A DNA stretch of 64,000 nt from Hydra vulgaris (GCF_038396675.1 NC_088930.1:33922501-33986500), one strand, 5' to 3'; counted from the first letter of the stretch, positions 41,118-53,640 are shown. A program made the numbers and translations. The notes: generated from the sequence alone by a model not told the origin.

Positions 41118-42317
41118 CTAAACAGTTGTAAAATAATGTTTTTTTATGGAATTTCTAATAAACTCAGCTTTATTGTCAAGTTCAATGCAACTGTGGTTTA
41201 ATATAGGGTTTACTAAGTCAATTTCTGTTTGTTCAATCCATTCATTTAAATACTTTTGCTTTGTCAAAGTACAGAAGTTATGTAGTATACAACATGTTGT
41301 AACAATATTGACTGTGTGTTCAACTGTTGTATCTAATCTCTTTAAAAGACATTGAAATCGACCTTTTAATCTTCCAAATCCATTCTCCACCACCACACGA
41401 CATTTACTAAGAGAAACGTTAAACTTTGCTTCTTCTATACTAAGATTTCCACGATCTGAGTAAGGTTTCATAAGCCAATTTTTAAGGGGATATGCTGAAT
41501 CACCAAGGATAAGAGGACTAATTTCAATATTATCAATTATTTTAGATAAGTTTGTAGGTAAAAAGGTTCTAGCCAGACACTCTTTATATAAGGGAGAATT
41601 TTTAAAAACCCTTGAATCGTGTGATTTGCCAGTCCACCCTACAAAAATATCTCTAAATAAATACTTGCTGTCTACCAATCCCTGTAAAATAATGGAGTGA
41701 TATTCTTTTCTGTTTATATAGTCCTCTGAATTTTTATGAGGAGCCTTTATTCTTATGTGACATCCATCAACTGCTCCAACTACTTGTGGAAAACCATATA
41801 ATTTTTCAAAACTTACTATAATCTCCATTGTTTCTTCCCTTGAGGGTAAGGAAATGTATTTCTTCATTAAGTTATCAACAAAATGTTTACAAATTCTGTG
41901 AACTATTGTACAAACAGTTGATTTTCCTAAGCCAAATAAATTTGCTATTGTTCGGTAATCTGCAGATCCACTTAAAAAGTAAAGTGTCACAGCTAACTTC
42001 ATTTCTAAAGGCAAAGATTTACGAAAGTTAGTGCCTTGTATAGGCATAAAAGGTGAAACTTCCTTGCACAGATAATTAAAGGCTGCTTTAGACATTCTTA
42101 TGTTTTTTATCCAATCATCTTCGTTCCAACAGTTTACCATTGTTTCGTACCAAAAGCTTTGACTGCGAGGTTTAGTCCAAATTTTTCTGTAAACCGCAAA
42201 ATTATAAGCAGTAATACAGTTTATCAGTATGTGCTGCAATTGCAGTCTTCTTTTTTTCCTTGATATGTACAATAATACTCGTAACTTCGAGATCAAGTTT
42301 TTCTTTGAGAGCGCCAT
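41118..42317 (-). CDS. Harbinger DDE transposase (HARBI1-like), intact
   Basis: 399 residues, uninterrupted. An N-terminal helical region is followed by a helix-turn-helix (YRTIANLFGLGKSTVCTIVH, about 121-140) and a DDE_Tnp_4-type nuclease. Catalytic residues: D184 in VVGAVDGCHIRIKAP, D273 in LILGDSAYPLKNWL, E311 in VVENGFGRLKGRF. The length and all motifs agree with active HARBI1-type enzymes. It is convergent with the SANT gene, with 85 bp between the stops. It cuts and pastes the element at TTA/TAA targets. The protein looks functional; mobility also depends on the mutated SANT partner. Confidence 0.96.
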   Translation of the reverse strand: MALSKKNLISKLRVLLYISRKKRRLQLQHILINCITAYNFAVYRKIWTKPRSQSFWYETMVNCWNEDDWIKNIRMSKAAFNYLCKEVSPFMPIQGTNFRKSLPLEMKLAVTLYFLSGSADYRTIANLFGLGKSTVCTIVHRICKHFVDNLMKKYISLPSREETMEIIVSFEKLYGFPQVVGAVDGCHIRIKAPHKNSEDYINRKEYHSIILQGLVDSKYLFRDIFVGWTGKSHDSRVFKNSPLYKECLARTFLPTNLSKIIDNIEISPLILGDSAYPLKNWLMKPYSDRGNLSIEEAKFNVSLSKCRVVVENGFGRLKGRFQCLLKRLDTTVEHTVNIVTTCCILHNFCTLTKQKYLNEWIEQTEIDLVNPILNHSCIELDNKAEFIRNSIKKHYFTTV

Positions 42318-42450
42318 TTTCGAACGTTAATATAAATACTAAAGAACGTTCAATCTGAACGCAAGAAAACTGAAAACATGTTTATTATAAAACTATGTTT
42401 ACATTAAAACATGTTTATTTAAAACAGAATTTAGTGTGAACTGGGTATTA

Positions 42451-43443
42451 GACTTTTTTTTAACATTATTTGATAATATAAATACTGACGAATTTTGTTA
42501 TTGTCTTTTTAATACTATTATATGCGCACTTTTTACTATTATTATACGTATACGTATTATATAATACGTTTTGATGTTGGAACTATTTAGAACAAATATG
42601 TTCTTACTCTAAAAAACATTAATAGATTTTTAGAAAATGATATAATAACGTGTATGGTTGTCGGCTTTTACGTTGGAGAATACAATTCCGTAGCTATAAA
42701 AATTAAGATTTTTACTATGTTCTCCTTTATAAAAGCCGGGCATCTGTTATAATAAAGTTTTATCGAACAACATTTATCACATTGATAGTCTAGTTGAGTA
42801 TTTTGTGGTTATATTATCGTTTATATTTTTGTCAACTGTTTTTTGTCATTTTTGTTAAACATTTTTATTTACATTTTATTCCATGTACTTGTATTATTTT
42901 ATTTACATATAAATATTTATATTTTTTATTTTAAATTTGTTATATTATTTGGTATTGAATTCACATCACTCACTATCCATATTATTTCTTCAAAAAAATT
43001 AGTGCTTTACAAAATTGGAGTTAGGGTTTTTGCTAAAAAAAACAGATCCGATATTGGAAATTAGCCAACTATAGTTCAAAACTTGTAAACTCAAATGCTA
43101 AATGTACAAATGTGCCAACTCAAATGCATATATGGCAGCTTTCGGAGGAGGATGGGGGGGGGGGGGAAGGAAACCCCCATTCGAGACGACCCTGTTTTTA
43201 CTGCAGTATGGCATGCAGTAGACGTAAATTGCGGGGTAATGCATAAATGACAACGATGTTATCTGACGGGATAAACTAGGTATTGGTGCTGAGCCTCTTT
43301 GAAACGCTGGTAATAATAAACGCGATTCTTAGGAGAAGTTTATAACCACCTCTACATAAATTATGATTACACAAAAGCAATAATGTTTTTTCTTTTTCTT
43401 GTACCTTCTTTTATTTTACATTTATTCGTTTTAAACATTGATG

Positions 43444-43494
<51 letters not shown>

Positions 43495-44523
43495 ATGCGT
43501 ATGTATATTTGTTTAAAAGTAAGTTTAACTTTTGTATTTAATAAAAATTTATGGTTGCTTATATGTCCTGTTTTGTTTTAGATATACTTTTACGACAAAT
43601 TTTCTGTTTATTATGATTTGTGTATAACCTTTTTCTTCTTAAAATAAATTTGTGTTTATTCTGAACATATGTTCGTTTTTCTTTGTTTTTATTACTTATC
43701 CTCTTTTATATAAAAAGTTTTTTCAATATAAATTTTCATATTTATCCATGGGTTTTAATTGCTTAGTCTTGTTTAAAAACCGCAAATTACCTGCATCAAA
43801 TATAACCTGAATGCACCAATGCGTACTAATATGATTGATATAGCCGTATTCACAGTGTAGTTACATACATTGAATGACTTAAGTAGGTATAAAGAAAGTG
43901 GAGTGAACATCCATTATTTTTTGCGCTCCTATATTCCGTATAAAGCTTTACAACGTAGCAGTGACTTAATGGACATATAAACGCCTAAGGTATTTAATTT
44001 CTTATAAAGGTATAATTTAAATAAGCTCATAAGGAATAAGTTGGTGTAGTGTCGTGGATGTCACTATCTATTCTTTCGGGACTTTATCACGGCTGATAAT
44101 GTTGCGAGAGAATCAATAGTGACGGCGGAGCCTGCATTAGTCTACTAAAATTAAAGTCAATTCCAATTTAAGTTAAGTTGGAGTAGCCGCAGATTAGTAT
44201 ACATACAACTGAGAGTTTTTGTTTGACTAGACACTGTATTAATAAAAAAGAAAGGTTATTCTAGATTTGAAAGAAAAAATTGCATCGTCATAAAATCGAT
44301 TACTCCTCCCCTTGAAATAAACCGTCAAAAATTGCTCCTCCCCTTCCTATCAATAGCTGTAGCTGGTGGACGACCCCTAACTTCACTTATAAACATTAGC
44401 GAAAACTATTAGGAAACAAAGTTATAAAAAAGGTGTTATTTTTATCAAATAAAAGAACTAAATCATTCTTTTTGTGATACTAAACAATACTAATACATAA
44501 TAGCTTTTTTTACTTAGTAACGT
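42451..44523. other. intron of dioxygenase B, middle part
   Basis: No coding exon recognised. It contains a G13-like run near 43154-43167, a short (TA)n with TTTATA interruptions at 43443-43495, and an inverted TGCAGTATGGCATGCAGTA word at 43202. The rest is AT-rich. Confidence 0.5.
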
Positions 44524-46511
44524 CCCAGTAAACACGCAAACGTCTATTAAACGTCAAAATAACGTTTCGACAAAACGTTCAGATTTGGTCGATTATTTGT
44601 TAAAAATTAAATCCAGATTAACGTTTAGAACAAACGTCCATAAAACGTCTATATTCAAACGTTTATAAAGACGTCTCTTATAGGATTATTATACGTTTAT
44701 AAAGCGTTTAGATTTTGTCTTATTTACGTTTAAATCTAGTCTAATTAGCGTATATAAAGCCTTTAGATTTAGTCTAAGCAAACTTTTAATAGTTTCTTCG
44801 ATTTAGTTAACGTAAATTCAATTTATTTAAGTTTTAAAACTAATATAAATTAAAATTACGTTATGACATTTCAACTTGTAAGCTTTTTTTCTTATTACTT
44901 ACATAAGTAATAAGAGCTATATAGGTATTGAAATTTATAAATAAGATATAGTTATAAAAGAATTTTATTTTTTATATTTTTTATAACTATTATAATATGT
45001 TTATAAACTTTTATACCATACTACTTATACTATACTTTTATTTTATAAAACTATATATAAAGTTATTAACTTATATAAAACGTTTTCATATAGTGGGGAG
45101 TTAGAGGGGGGTTTAGAGAAATGTTTGTGCACTATACTTGATACTTCGATTATTAAAAAATATTGAATCATCAAGCTTTTTGCAGTGGAAATTTTATAGT
45201 AACAATTTCTATCAAACATTTTATATATTTCTATCAAATGTTTTATAAATTTAATCTCATTAGCAGAAAATAAAAGTTTATATTAAGATTAAGGTGCATG
45301 ATGAACAAGACTACCGCTTGTTCATCATGCACCTCTTTGTGCAACATCATCTTCTACATTCGTGTTCTGATTGTATGATTTCGTAATCTGATTTGTAACC
45401 GCAAAAAACTAGGGTAAAATAGTTAGCATTTTTAATGTAAATTCATAAATCAAAATTGGCATTACATAAAACAATTTTACATAGAGAGGATTTTCTGAAT
45501 GGAAGTTTCCGAAATTTCCTGTACCATCCATGTTTATTTTTGACATTAAAAAATTAGTAACGTTGCGACAACTTATACAGTGGTTTTTACCAGGTCTGTT
45601 CCACCAATTTTCTCTAGAAAATGTAACTAAATTAAGCTAAAATGCATCTAAAATAAAAAACTATTTATTTAATTAACTTCTTGATTATTGCAAAGATGAA
45701 TACCTACTGTTACACAATCATACTAACGTTTACAAAATGAATTTAAACTGTTTATAAAAGTTACAAAAAAAGGTCTTGCAGCAGGACTTTCATAACGAAA
45801 GACCAGCAACTCATATTTTTTAACCGTGTCAATGTTGCCATCAATAATTTTTAAAACATTGGAATCCATTGATTTGTTGGCATTTAGGAAGATTGTCGCG
45901 ATAAGAGTTTTTAACTTTCATGAATTAAAATGGCGCACCCTACACTCGTTTATTATTTATTTATCAGTCGTTTTGCTTTTAGTTGTTGTAAGGAAGTGAA
46001 TCTTGAAAATGCATTTGAGTCTAATTTAATTATTTAGCCAATAAAAAACAAGTTTTTAAAAAGATTTTTATTTCGTTTTAATTATGTCTATTTAAACCAC
46101 GTTACTTAAGCTGTTATGCGAGTCTTCTGACCAATGGCTTTGCTACTATATTATGCTATAATAAACTTTAATAAAACATCGATCAAACGTTTAGAATAAT
46201 GACTTATATTAGTCGATATTGCAAACGTTTGATCGACGTTTAATAAACCTATATATTAAGCGTAGATTTCAAATCTATAAACGTTTACGTTTAATTAAGG
46301 TCGATTAAAGGTTTACAATATTGACTAATGCAAGTCGATATTCTAAACGTTAGATCGACGTTTAGTAAACGCATATATAAAAAAGTTTGAAATATACAAC
46401 TCAAATCAAGCGTCGATTTTTAGTCAATAATAGGTCACTAAACGTTTTATCCATTTTCGACCGATTTCGACTAAATATTGACCAACTCTAAGCCAATCTG
46501 TGTTTACTGGA
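44524..46511. mobile_element. CC-ended ACGT-rich element, long form M4 (~2 kb)
   Basis: The left end CCCAGTAAACACGCAAACG and the right end (reversed) TCCAGTAAACACAGATTGG are inverted termini. GT lies on both sides (44522-44523, 46512-46513). The ends carry tandem AAACGTC/AAACGTTTA words (44537-44790) and TCGACGTTTAATAAAC/GATCGACG words (46180-46400). The middle is AT-rich with no clear ORF. It contains a perfect hairpin at 45292-45334 and a possible segment of older repeats. Same termini style as M1-M3, but about 20 times longer. Confidence 0.65.
45292..45334. repeat. perfect hairpin, 18-bp arms
   Basis: AGGTGCATGATGAACAAG, a short loop (ACTACCG), then CTTGTTCATCATGCACCT. No U-run or flanking coding sequence suggests a function. 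Confidence 0.85.
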
Positions 46512-46976
46512 GTATATGATTCAAAATGTAAAAAAAGTAAAATACTTTTTAAATATATTCTTTAGTAAAATTAAAAAAATATTTAAAAAGTACATAATAA
46601 ACAAAAAACAAAAACTACTCAATTACTGTAACGTGAGTAAATCGTTACTTTCCATTTCTGCCCTAAAGTATACTTACGATCAGAAATGCAAAGTTCTATC
46701 GATTTTTAGGGACTCCTTGGTCAAAAAATAGAAATTCTTACGACTCCCGGCTCCAATTTATTTTAAAATAACTTTTTTGAGTCAATTAACAAGGGTTTTT
46801 TAGGGATGAAATATCCCTGTATAATAGTAGACTAAATAAAGTTCCAATTATGCTGTAAAAAATCATAATTTATTTTTGATTTTATTTCTTAAAATATAAC
46901 ATATTTTTTTAGGTTAAAGGTATATCTACCAATTTACTTTAACATAACAAAGTTTATTTTTTAAGTTTATATGTGA

Positions 46977-47046
46977 TAGTGGTCTAGTGGCAGAGTGTTC
47001 GCCTTGTAAGCGAGAAGTTTCGAGTTCGATTACTGCACTCAGCATG
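46977..47046 (+). ncRNA. tRNA-Thr-like (UGU) pseudogene or SINE head
   Basis: A perfect box A (TGGTCTAGTGG) and a near-consensus box B (GTTCGATTAC) flank an anticodon arm TTCGC-CTTGTAA-GCGAG with anticodon TGT. The T stem and acceptor stem pair poorly, so a functional tRNA is unlikely. No A-rich tail or body is obvious downstream. A tRNA pseudogene or a truncated SINE is preferred. It lies in the dioxygenase B intron. Confidence 0.5.
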
Positions 47047-47391
47047 TTTCATATTTTTTATATGAATTTCATATTTTTTTATCAGTAAAAATATACCTGT
47101 TAGTTTAAAAAATATCATTAGGAAAACCCGTTACAAAAATACTTTCTTTTTCTTTAGAATAAACTTCCGTATGAATGTGTAAATATTTGTACCTAAGCAT
47201 ATTTCGGAATCTATCTATTGGTCTTCGCCAAAGAAGTTGTAAACCGCATATGCTGTAATTCACCCGTCACATTCTTTAAAAACAAATGTGTGAAAAAGAA
47301 AAAGTATACTACTAAAACGCAGCATATTTTGTAATAGTTTATATGCCCGAGCAGCGTAATTCAATATGTTATAAAATTAAATAAACCCTAG

Positions 47392-47596
47392 AGTCCCGGA
47401 GTACTTGCAATTTTTAATACGGGCGAGACTCTAAAATTACGTAGCTGGTAAATAATTATAAATAATTAAATTTATAGAAGTTAGTAACAGTTCGTTATGA
47501 AACGTTTATATAAAATAAACATTTATATGATATAAACTTTAATAAATTCCGGAGTCCAGGAGTTCTTAAAATTTTTAATACGGGCGAGACTCTAAA
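47392..47596. repeat. 44-bp direct repeat, two copies 161 bp apart
   Basis: AGTCCCGGAGTACTTGC...ATACGGGCGAGACTCTAAA at 47392-47435 and a near-copy at 47553-47596; a third partial GGAACTCTGGACCCCGA follows. The words are GC-rich relative to the surroundings, so probably part of an old mobile element. Confidence 0.8.
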
Positions 47597-47597
47597 C

Positions 47598-47907
47598 TCT
47601 GTGTAAAAGTAGGAACTCTGGACCCCGACCTCGCAACTTTAAAATTAAAATAACTGCTGCCTACTGTGTATACTGGTATATATATCTGTTATTTCTTTAA
47701 TATGCTAAAATAAACTAACTGTTTTTATTAATTCATTTTTTAATAAATATTTTTAAGCCGTAGTTTATTTAAATTGAAAAATAACATTTTATTTTTTTTA
47801 AATTTAATTTATTTACAATAAAGCTACCCTTACTCCGATGTGGTCTCGAAAGATATAATGTAGTATTCGGATAAGGCATTTAACTTTTTTATTTTTACAT
47901 ATTTTAG
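47598..47907. other. intron of dioxygenase B, right end
   Basis: AT-rich, with nothing recognised, ending in the TTTTTACATATTTTAG acceptor. Confidence 0.6.
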
Positions 47908-48533
47908 GAAATAATAGCTATTTGGGCCACCCTGCTATTGCGGTTGTTTCAAATTACTGGCAAAACGGCTCATGGAAAGGACCTCAGCACAGCTTCGGGC
48001 AGTATTGGCACAAAGATGGAGACTATTTTCCTTATCCAAATAATTTTATATTTTCTATCCTTTATGGTGACGAAATATCAGATTTTTTAGAAGGAGGCGA
48101 CACTGGCTTTATAGATGGTTGTTTAGCTGCAGAGAACGCGCCTCAATCAATTTTAGATGTTCTCAATAGCACTAAAATTACTGTGAAGGTTAGTTTCATT
48201 GACGATTTTCGTAACGGATTAAAGGATCATTTAGCACAATATGCAACAGTTAAACATAATTTTATATCTAAACATCCTCTTAATAAACGAGATTGCGTTT
48301 TTATGTTTAAAGTTTCTAAAGAACAGGAAGTGTTTTATAAACAAGAAGAACTGCGTGCATTCGATGAAATGTGGAAGTATTTGTTACAGGATAAGTTTTT
48401 TTATTTTCATAAGTGGAGCCAGTCAGACATTTTGATTTGGGATAATATGGCGGTTTTCCATAGGGCTATGCCAATTAATGATAAAGGTGAAAAAAGAATT
48501 ATGTACCGGACAATGGTCAGAATTGAAGTTTAA
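47908..48533 (+). CDS. secreted TauD-like dioxygenase B, exon 2 (catalytic)
   Basis: 626 bp, the same length as gene A's exon 2, and alignable with it without gaps (for example NYWQNGSWKGPQHSFGQYWH is identical in both). In the 320-residue product the iron ligands are H147 and D149 (YWHKDGDYF) and H297 (DILIWDNMAVFHRAMP), with R309/R313 (RIMYR) for 2-oxoglutarate. All are present. Differences cluster in surface-like segments (IDDFRNGLKDHLAQYATVKH versus gene A's ITDFRNGLKEHLERYPTAEH). It ends with TAA at 48531. A functional second copy is the simplest reading. Confidence 0.92.
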
Positions 48534-48586
48534 TCACAATTTGTCAATGAACCTCACGCTAATCAAAAATCTTCTTATTAAATTTA

Positions 48587-48592
48587 AATAAA
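48587..48592 (+). promoter_or_regulatory. poly(A) signal, dioxygenase B
   Basis: AATAAA lies 54 bp after the stop codon. Confidence 0.6.
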
Positions 48593-49006
48593 TTTTTTTA
48601 TGTTTTTAGTAACTTAGCAACGTATGTTTTTTCGTTTAAAAAACTTGTTTTACTTTTTTTTTAACTATATTTTATTTTAAGAGTTTTTCAAAACAGTTTT
48701 TAAAAATTTTTTAATTCCCAAATAAACTGATATCAGTTTAAAAGTGGTATAACGTGTTGAATTTGGCTATACTTAATGAGCCATTATCATAGCCCCACAT
48801 CCTTTAAAAGACCCAATGCTGGAGCCTTCAACATGCCTCCCTCCTCTGACTATGGTTTTGCATACAATTTTTTTTTTTTTTTTGACAGGTAATAAAGAAG
48901 TGAGAATACCATAAAAAACATATAAAATTTGTTATTAAAAATACCCATGAAGTTCCGGCCGGAATTACAATATTTCAGGCCGGAGTGTCGGAATTTATTT
49001 TTTACA

Positions 49007-49066
49007 TTTCATTGCCTTGTAGGACAATGATTTTTACAAAAATCATTGTCCTACAAGGCAATGAAA
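49007..49066. repeat. perfect 29-bp-arm palindrome with 2-base loop
   Basis: TTTCATTGCCTTGTAGGACA... reads back exactly as its complement around the centre AC at 49036-49037. Near-perfect palindromes with such short loops are unstable, so this must be recent. Confidence 0.95.
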
Positions 49067-49211
49067 AACTATAGGTAAACCTAGGTAAAAAATAAAAAAT
49101 TCTTAACAAACACAATGTAATTTTATTTGTAGTAATCAGTTATGTAAGGGTTTCTGGAAGTTTAGAAATATTGTACTGCAAAAAGAGTTGCTTTCAAATT
49201 AATGAAATAGG

Positions 49212-49319
<108 letters not shown>

Positions 49320-50389
49320 CATATAGTTTTACTTATTGAAAGTTTTAACCAGCATAATATTTTTATTTAAAATTCTTTCTTTGTTTTCTATTTTTTTATT
49401 TAGGTTAAAGTTAAAGTATTTACTGTATTAGGCGTTCAATACTTTTTAATTATTTAAAATTTAAGTAACATTTAAAAAGAATATATATATGTATGTGTTA
49501 TAGGTTTTAAATATATGTTATACAGCCACGATGCTTAGGAGTAGACTTTCACTTTCAATCTTGAAGATAAAAAATTACATAAAATTTTCGTTCCGGCTGG
49601 AATTCCGGTCGGAATTTTATTAACAATTTCGGTAAATCAGGTTCCGGCCGGAGTTCAAAATTTCCAACCCGCTACACCCCTTTTTTAAAGTTAAAACTCA
49701 AATGATCAATTTTTCAAAATTAATTTTTCCATGTAATGAGACTGAAAGGTTTAAAAGATTTATTTACTTAAATATTGAAGTGCTTAACATCTTTTTTACC
49801 ATGAAATGATATCACCATGTCCCCTTATAAAGCATTAATTAACACTTTAAATTAAAACCACAAAAACTTAACTTTATTACAGTCAACCAAACACGATGTT
49901 TCCTTATTTTGTCGTCACTCTTTATTCTTATTTTTTAATTTTTTTTAATTTTTTTTAATTTTGCCGTTTGTTAAAATGTACGAAAAAATTACAATAATAG
50001 AAAATCCTCGCTGCAGCAAAAAGAAGACAGACTTGTCTAATCACCGAGCCCCGTTACACTTTTCTAACGTTTTTAAAAATTTACATAATTAATAAGTGAT
50101 AAATAAAACATTATAAGTACTTACAAAACTTCAGCAATAAAATAAATTTTTGCAACAAAAATTAAGCAATATAACTTTAAAAAAAATAAAAGTGAGATAG
50201 TCATGGAAGTTATCAATCAAAAATTGTGTTAAGTTTTATTAAAAATAATGCAATATAAATAAGTATTTAGGGCTGATTAATAAATATCAGCAAAAGCATA
50301 AAACAAAAATAGAAAACAATTAGCTAAAAAAAAGGTAATAATTTTAAATGACTTATTTAATTCAAAACTTTCTCATAAAAGATATTAGA

Positions 50390-50640
50390 AGACTAGCATA
50401 TCGAATTCCATGTTTAAAAAAGCCGTTTTGAATCAGCCTTAAAACCTTCCAAAGTGCAATTTAAAACAAAATCTTGTTTTTTATTAAAATAATGAGGAAA
50501 ATTATTCCAAGCACAAGGTCCACAAAATTGAATTTGGTTCGAGCCTAATTTAAAATGGTTTATGGAAATGACAAAGAAGTTTACTGAAAATTTGGTAGGA
50601 TATTCATGAGAGATTTCATTGTTAGCTTTTTTTTTTTTCA
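50390..50640 (-). pseudogene. CR1-like LINE C-terminal fragment
   Basis: On minus: ISHEYPTKFSVNFFVISINH, then QIQFCGPCAWNNFPHYFNKK and a Lys/Phe-rich tail. The R/C-GP-x-x-WNN word preceded by Y-T-x-x-S matches the C-terminus of CR1 ORF2 (compare FSITTRGPQLWSKV in the + copy at 63826). Only the last ~75 codons remain. Confidence 0.5.
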
Positions 50641-50739
50641 TTTTGTTCTTTTATTTCTTCAAAATAACTATTACAATAAAATAAATGAAAGAAGAATGCA
50701 TATAAATAAAAAATTACAAATTTTGTTACATATAAAATA

Positions 50740-53640
50740 AAAACGCGGAGACTTGCAGAAGATCACATGATCTTGTCATCAAGAACCGCTTACAATCGTT
50801 ACGTGCTTAAATGTGTATAAAATAAATAAGGCAGTCAAATAAAGTTTATAAAACGAAAGTTAGAAGTAAAAATTAACGTTTTATATTTATATTTAAAATA
50901 CAAGACTTGATAGGTATAAAATGTATAAATTAACATGATACACAAAAATAAAATTAACAAAACAAAATTTAAATATACAAGTACATAGTCAAATAAATAT
51001 TTTTTATATAAGAATTTGTAAAAACATAAATAAATTAAAACAATTAAATTTAAAAATATATAAGTGTGTTTTCAATAGAGGGAATAATATTCTTTAATTT
51101 CCTTTCAAATGCGAAAAAGTTCCAGTCTGGAGAGAAATCAAATGTTTCAAAACTATATTGTTCCATAGATACGCCCCTCGAAAAGAAATACGAAACTTGC
51201 CTAAATTAGTTTTGAAAACTGATTGAAGAAGGAAATTATCATTTCGTAAATTATATTTATTTTTTTCTTTTAAGGAATATAAATTGTGAAAAGAAACCGG
51301 AGCTGTACGAGTTTTACATTTAAACATAAAAGACAATACATTAAAAATATTTAGTTGAAATATATTTAAAATATTCATTTCAATAAAAAGAGGTTCTAAT
51401 TTACTTTTATTGACACTACCCCAAGCCGCATTCGCATAGTTTATGTGGCAATCAATGAATGAATGATATAGTTGAGTTAAAATATGTTTATTTAACATGC
51501 TTCTTGCTTTATATAATCTACCTATACTTTTCGAAATTTTGCAGGTAATGTTTTCGATATGTTTTTTCCATGTGAGATTTTCATCAATTAAAATCCCTAA
51601 AAAGTTTGTACATGGTGCTCTCTTAATTAGAACGCCATCAATAAGAGGTGGAAGCTCGATTGGAAGTAGACGTTTTTTAGAGTTAGAATGAAAAAGAGAC
51701 CATTTTGTTTTTTCAATATTCGAGAAAGTTTGTTTGATTTAAACCATTGAGAAACTTTCATTAGTTCATTGTCCATACAAGAAAATAGTGTCGTTATGTC
51801 GCTATGAGATAAAAAAAAAATTTGTGTCATCAGCAAACATAACTGTCATTAAATTGGATGCTTCATAGAGGTCGTTTATTTAAATGAGAAAAAGATGAGG
51901 TCCTAGTACAGATCCTTGAGGAAATCCGCAAGTTATTTCTAATAATTTATATCGCAATGATTGGTCAAAATGAACAAATTGTTTTCTATTGCGTAAATAA
52001 CTTTTTATTGGCTTAAGAAAATTTCCTGTGATTCCATAATATTTTAGTTTTTTGAAAAGGATTTTATGGTCAATCATATCAAACGCTTTTGATAAGTCAA
52101 CAAAAATGCCTAAAGTAAATTTGGACTTTTCAAATGAATCTGTAATATATTGAGTTATTTTTAGTATAGCGTGCTCAGTAGAGTTATTTTTCTTAAACCC
52201 ATATTGATTTTCATATAATATATTATTTTAAGACAGATGTTGAAAAAGATAAGGAAAATTAAAATTATAAATTTTTTTTGTTTCGGTTAGAATATTTTTA
52301 GCTACATTTTTTCCAACTGAAATAAAAAATGTGTTCATTTTATCAGCTATCACTCTTGCATCATAAAAAATTTCATCATTAATTTTGATGGCATTTGGTA
52401 AAAGAGTTTTTGATTTTCTAAATTTGCGTCGTTAGAATCATTAATGTGATTCCAATGAAGTAAAGATAATTGTTCCTTGAATGCTTTACAATTTGTTTCT
52501 GTAAAAAATCGTTTAATGAGAAGTTTATTTCGATGGAGCAGTTTTATATTGTCTACGTTTATAGAAAAAAAAAATTGAAAAGTGATCTGAGACGTCACTC
52601 TTAATTATGCATTTTTATAGATAAGTTAAAAATATATATTTTCTAATAATGAGGCTGATGATGATGCAATTCTAGTAGGCTTGTTTATTAACGGTATCGA
52701 TCCATTTTTAAAAATATCATTTTAAAATTTTTTAATGTTGTTGTTAGCGTGGTAATCGTAGCAATTTAAATTAAAATCACTAATTATGTAGTTGAATTTC
52801 TTTTCATGTATACCTTTTTTATTTATATCATTTTGCGAAAATTCATTAAAATTTTCTTTTACGCCAGATGGTGGGCGTTAACTACAACTTAAAATTATAT
52901 TTTTAGAATTTTGGGTTATAGTTTCAATAATCAAAACCTCTTTATCACCATCAGAAACAGTTAAACCAGGCCTATTAATGAACCGCAAGGATTCATTAAT
53001 GTAAAAAAGAACACCACCACCTTGCTTTTTAGTTTTACGCTCTAAAGAAATTATATTAAAACCTGGAAGGTGGAGATTTGAATTTTTTACATCTTCAGAG
53101 CTACACCAAGTCTCTGTGATGCATATAATGCTAAAAATATGTAATGTTTCCTTTAAGTTAAAATACAAATTTTCGAAATTTTTTTTAAGCTTCTGATATT
53201 AAAATAAACAACATTAAATAAATCCCGCTGAAGAAAATCTTTCATTTCATTTATATAAAAGTATGAGCAGTTTTGAAGAGCACCTGCTTTGCTATAATAA
53301 TTTAAGTCAGGATCGAAATCATTTTTCTTCGTCTTATTTCCATTGTACGTGCACTAAAATCCTCGTTGACAAACAATTTTTCATTCCAGAGTTTCGCCTT
53401 TACAAACTTTTCCAAAATCGCACTTTTGTCTTTATAGTTTAAAAATTTTACTACGATAGTTCTCTTTTTTTAATTATTTCGCCCAAATCTTTTCCTCCAA
53501 CCCTATGAGCTCTGATGATTTCAATATTTTTAATTACACCTAGTTTAAATATAAAAAAAGTCGTTTACCTTACTTTCAGTGTCGTTCCAGGTTTCCCAGT
53601 ATGAAATGTTACTGGAGATAACCCACATTTTGCTTTAAAC
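50740..53640 (-). mobile_element. degraded CR1 LINE, minus strand
   Basis: Runs right to left: the end of ORF1 (53600-53330), endonuclease (53170-52600), RT (52350-51500), C-terminal domain (51498-51094) and 3' UTR down to about 50740. The 3' UTR word GTCTTGTCATCAAGAATCC (minus-strand family 3' ends, + reading) is shared with the third copy at about 54260. Its remaining ORF1 part starts near 53640, so it is 5'-truncated. Confidence 0.8.
51094..53610 (-). pseudogene. CR1 ORF1 end and ORF2 (APE-RT) pseudogene
   Basis: Pieces in order on minus: KNIEIIRAHRVGGKDLGEII (ORF1 C-terminal domain); FSIICITETWCSS, KKQGGGVLFYINES and RPPSG (APE endonuclease, where ICITETW carries the conserved Glu); LINKPTRIASSSAS; MIDHKILFKKLKYYGITGNF; LEITCGFPQGSVLGPHLFLI (RT motif B, FPQG in place of VPQG); SQWFKSNKLS; SFIDCHINYANAAWGSVNKS; FRISFRGAYLWNNIVLK. 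Frameshifts or stops separate nearly every block. The FADD box is not readable. Confidence 0.85.

Noticed and set aside
41146..42031. Plus-strand ORFs
   Set aside because: Shadows of the Harbinger transposase.
42843..43064. 73-codon ORF rich in Phe/Ile
   Set aside because: Chance frame in T-rich DNA.
43154..43167. G-quadruplex or regulatory site at the G run
   Set aside because: A single homopolymer run, not four separated G-tracts; nothing supports a function.
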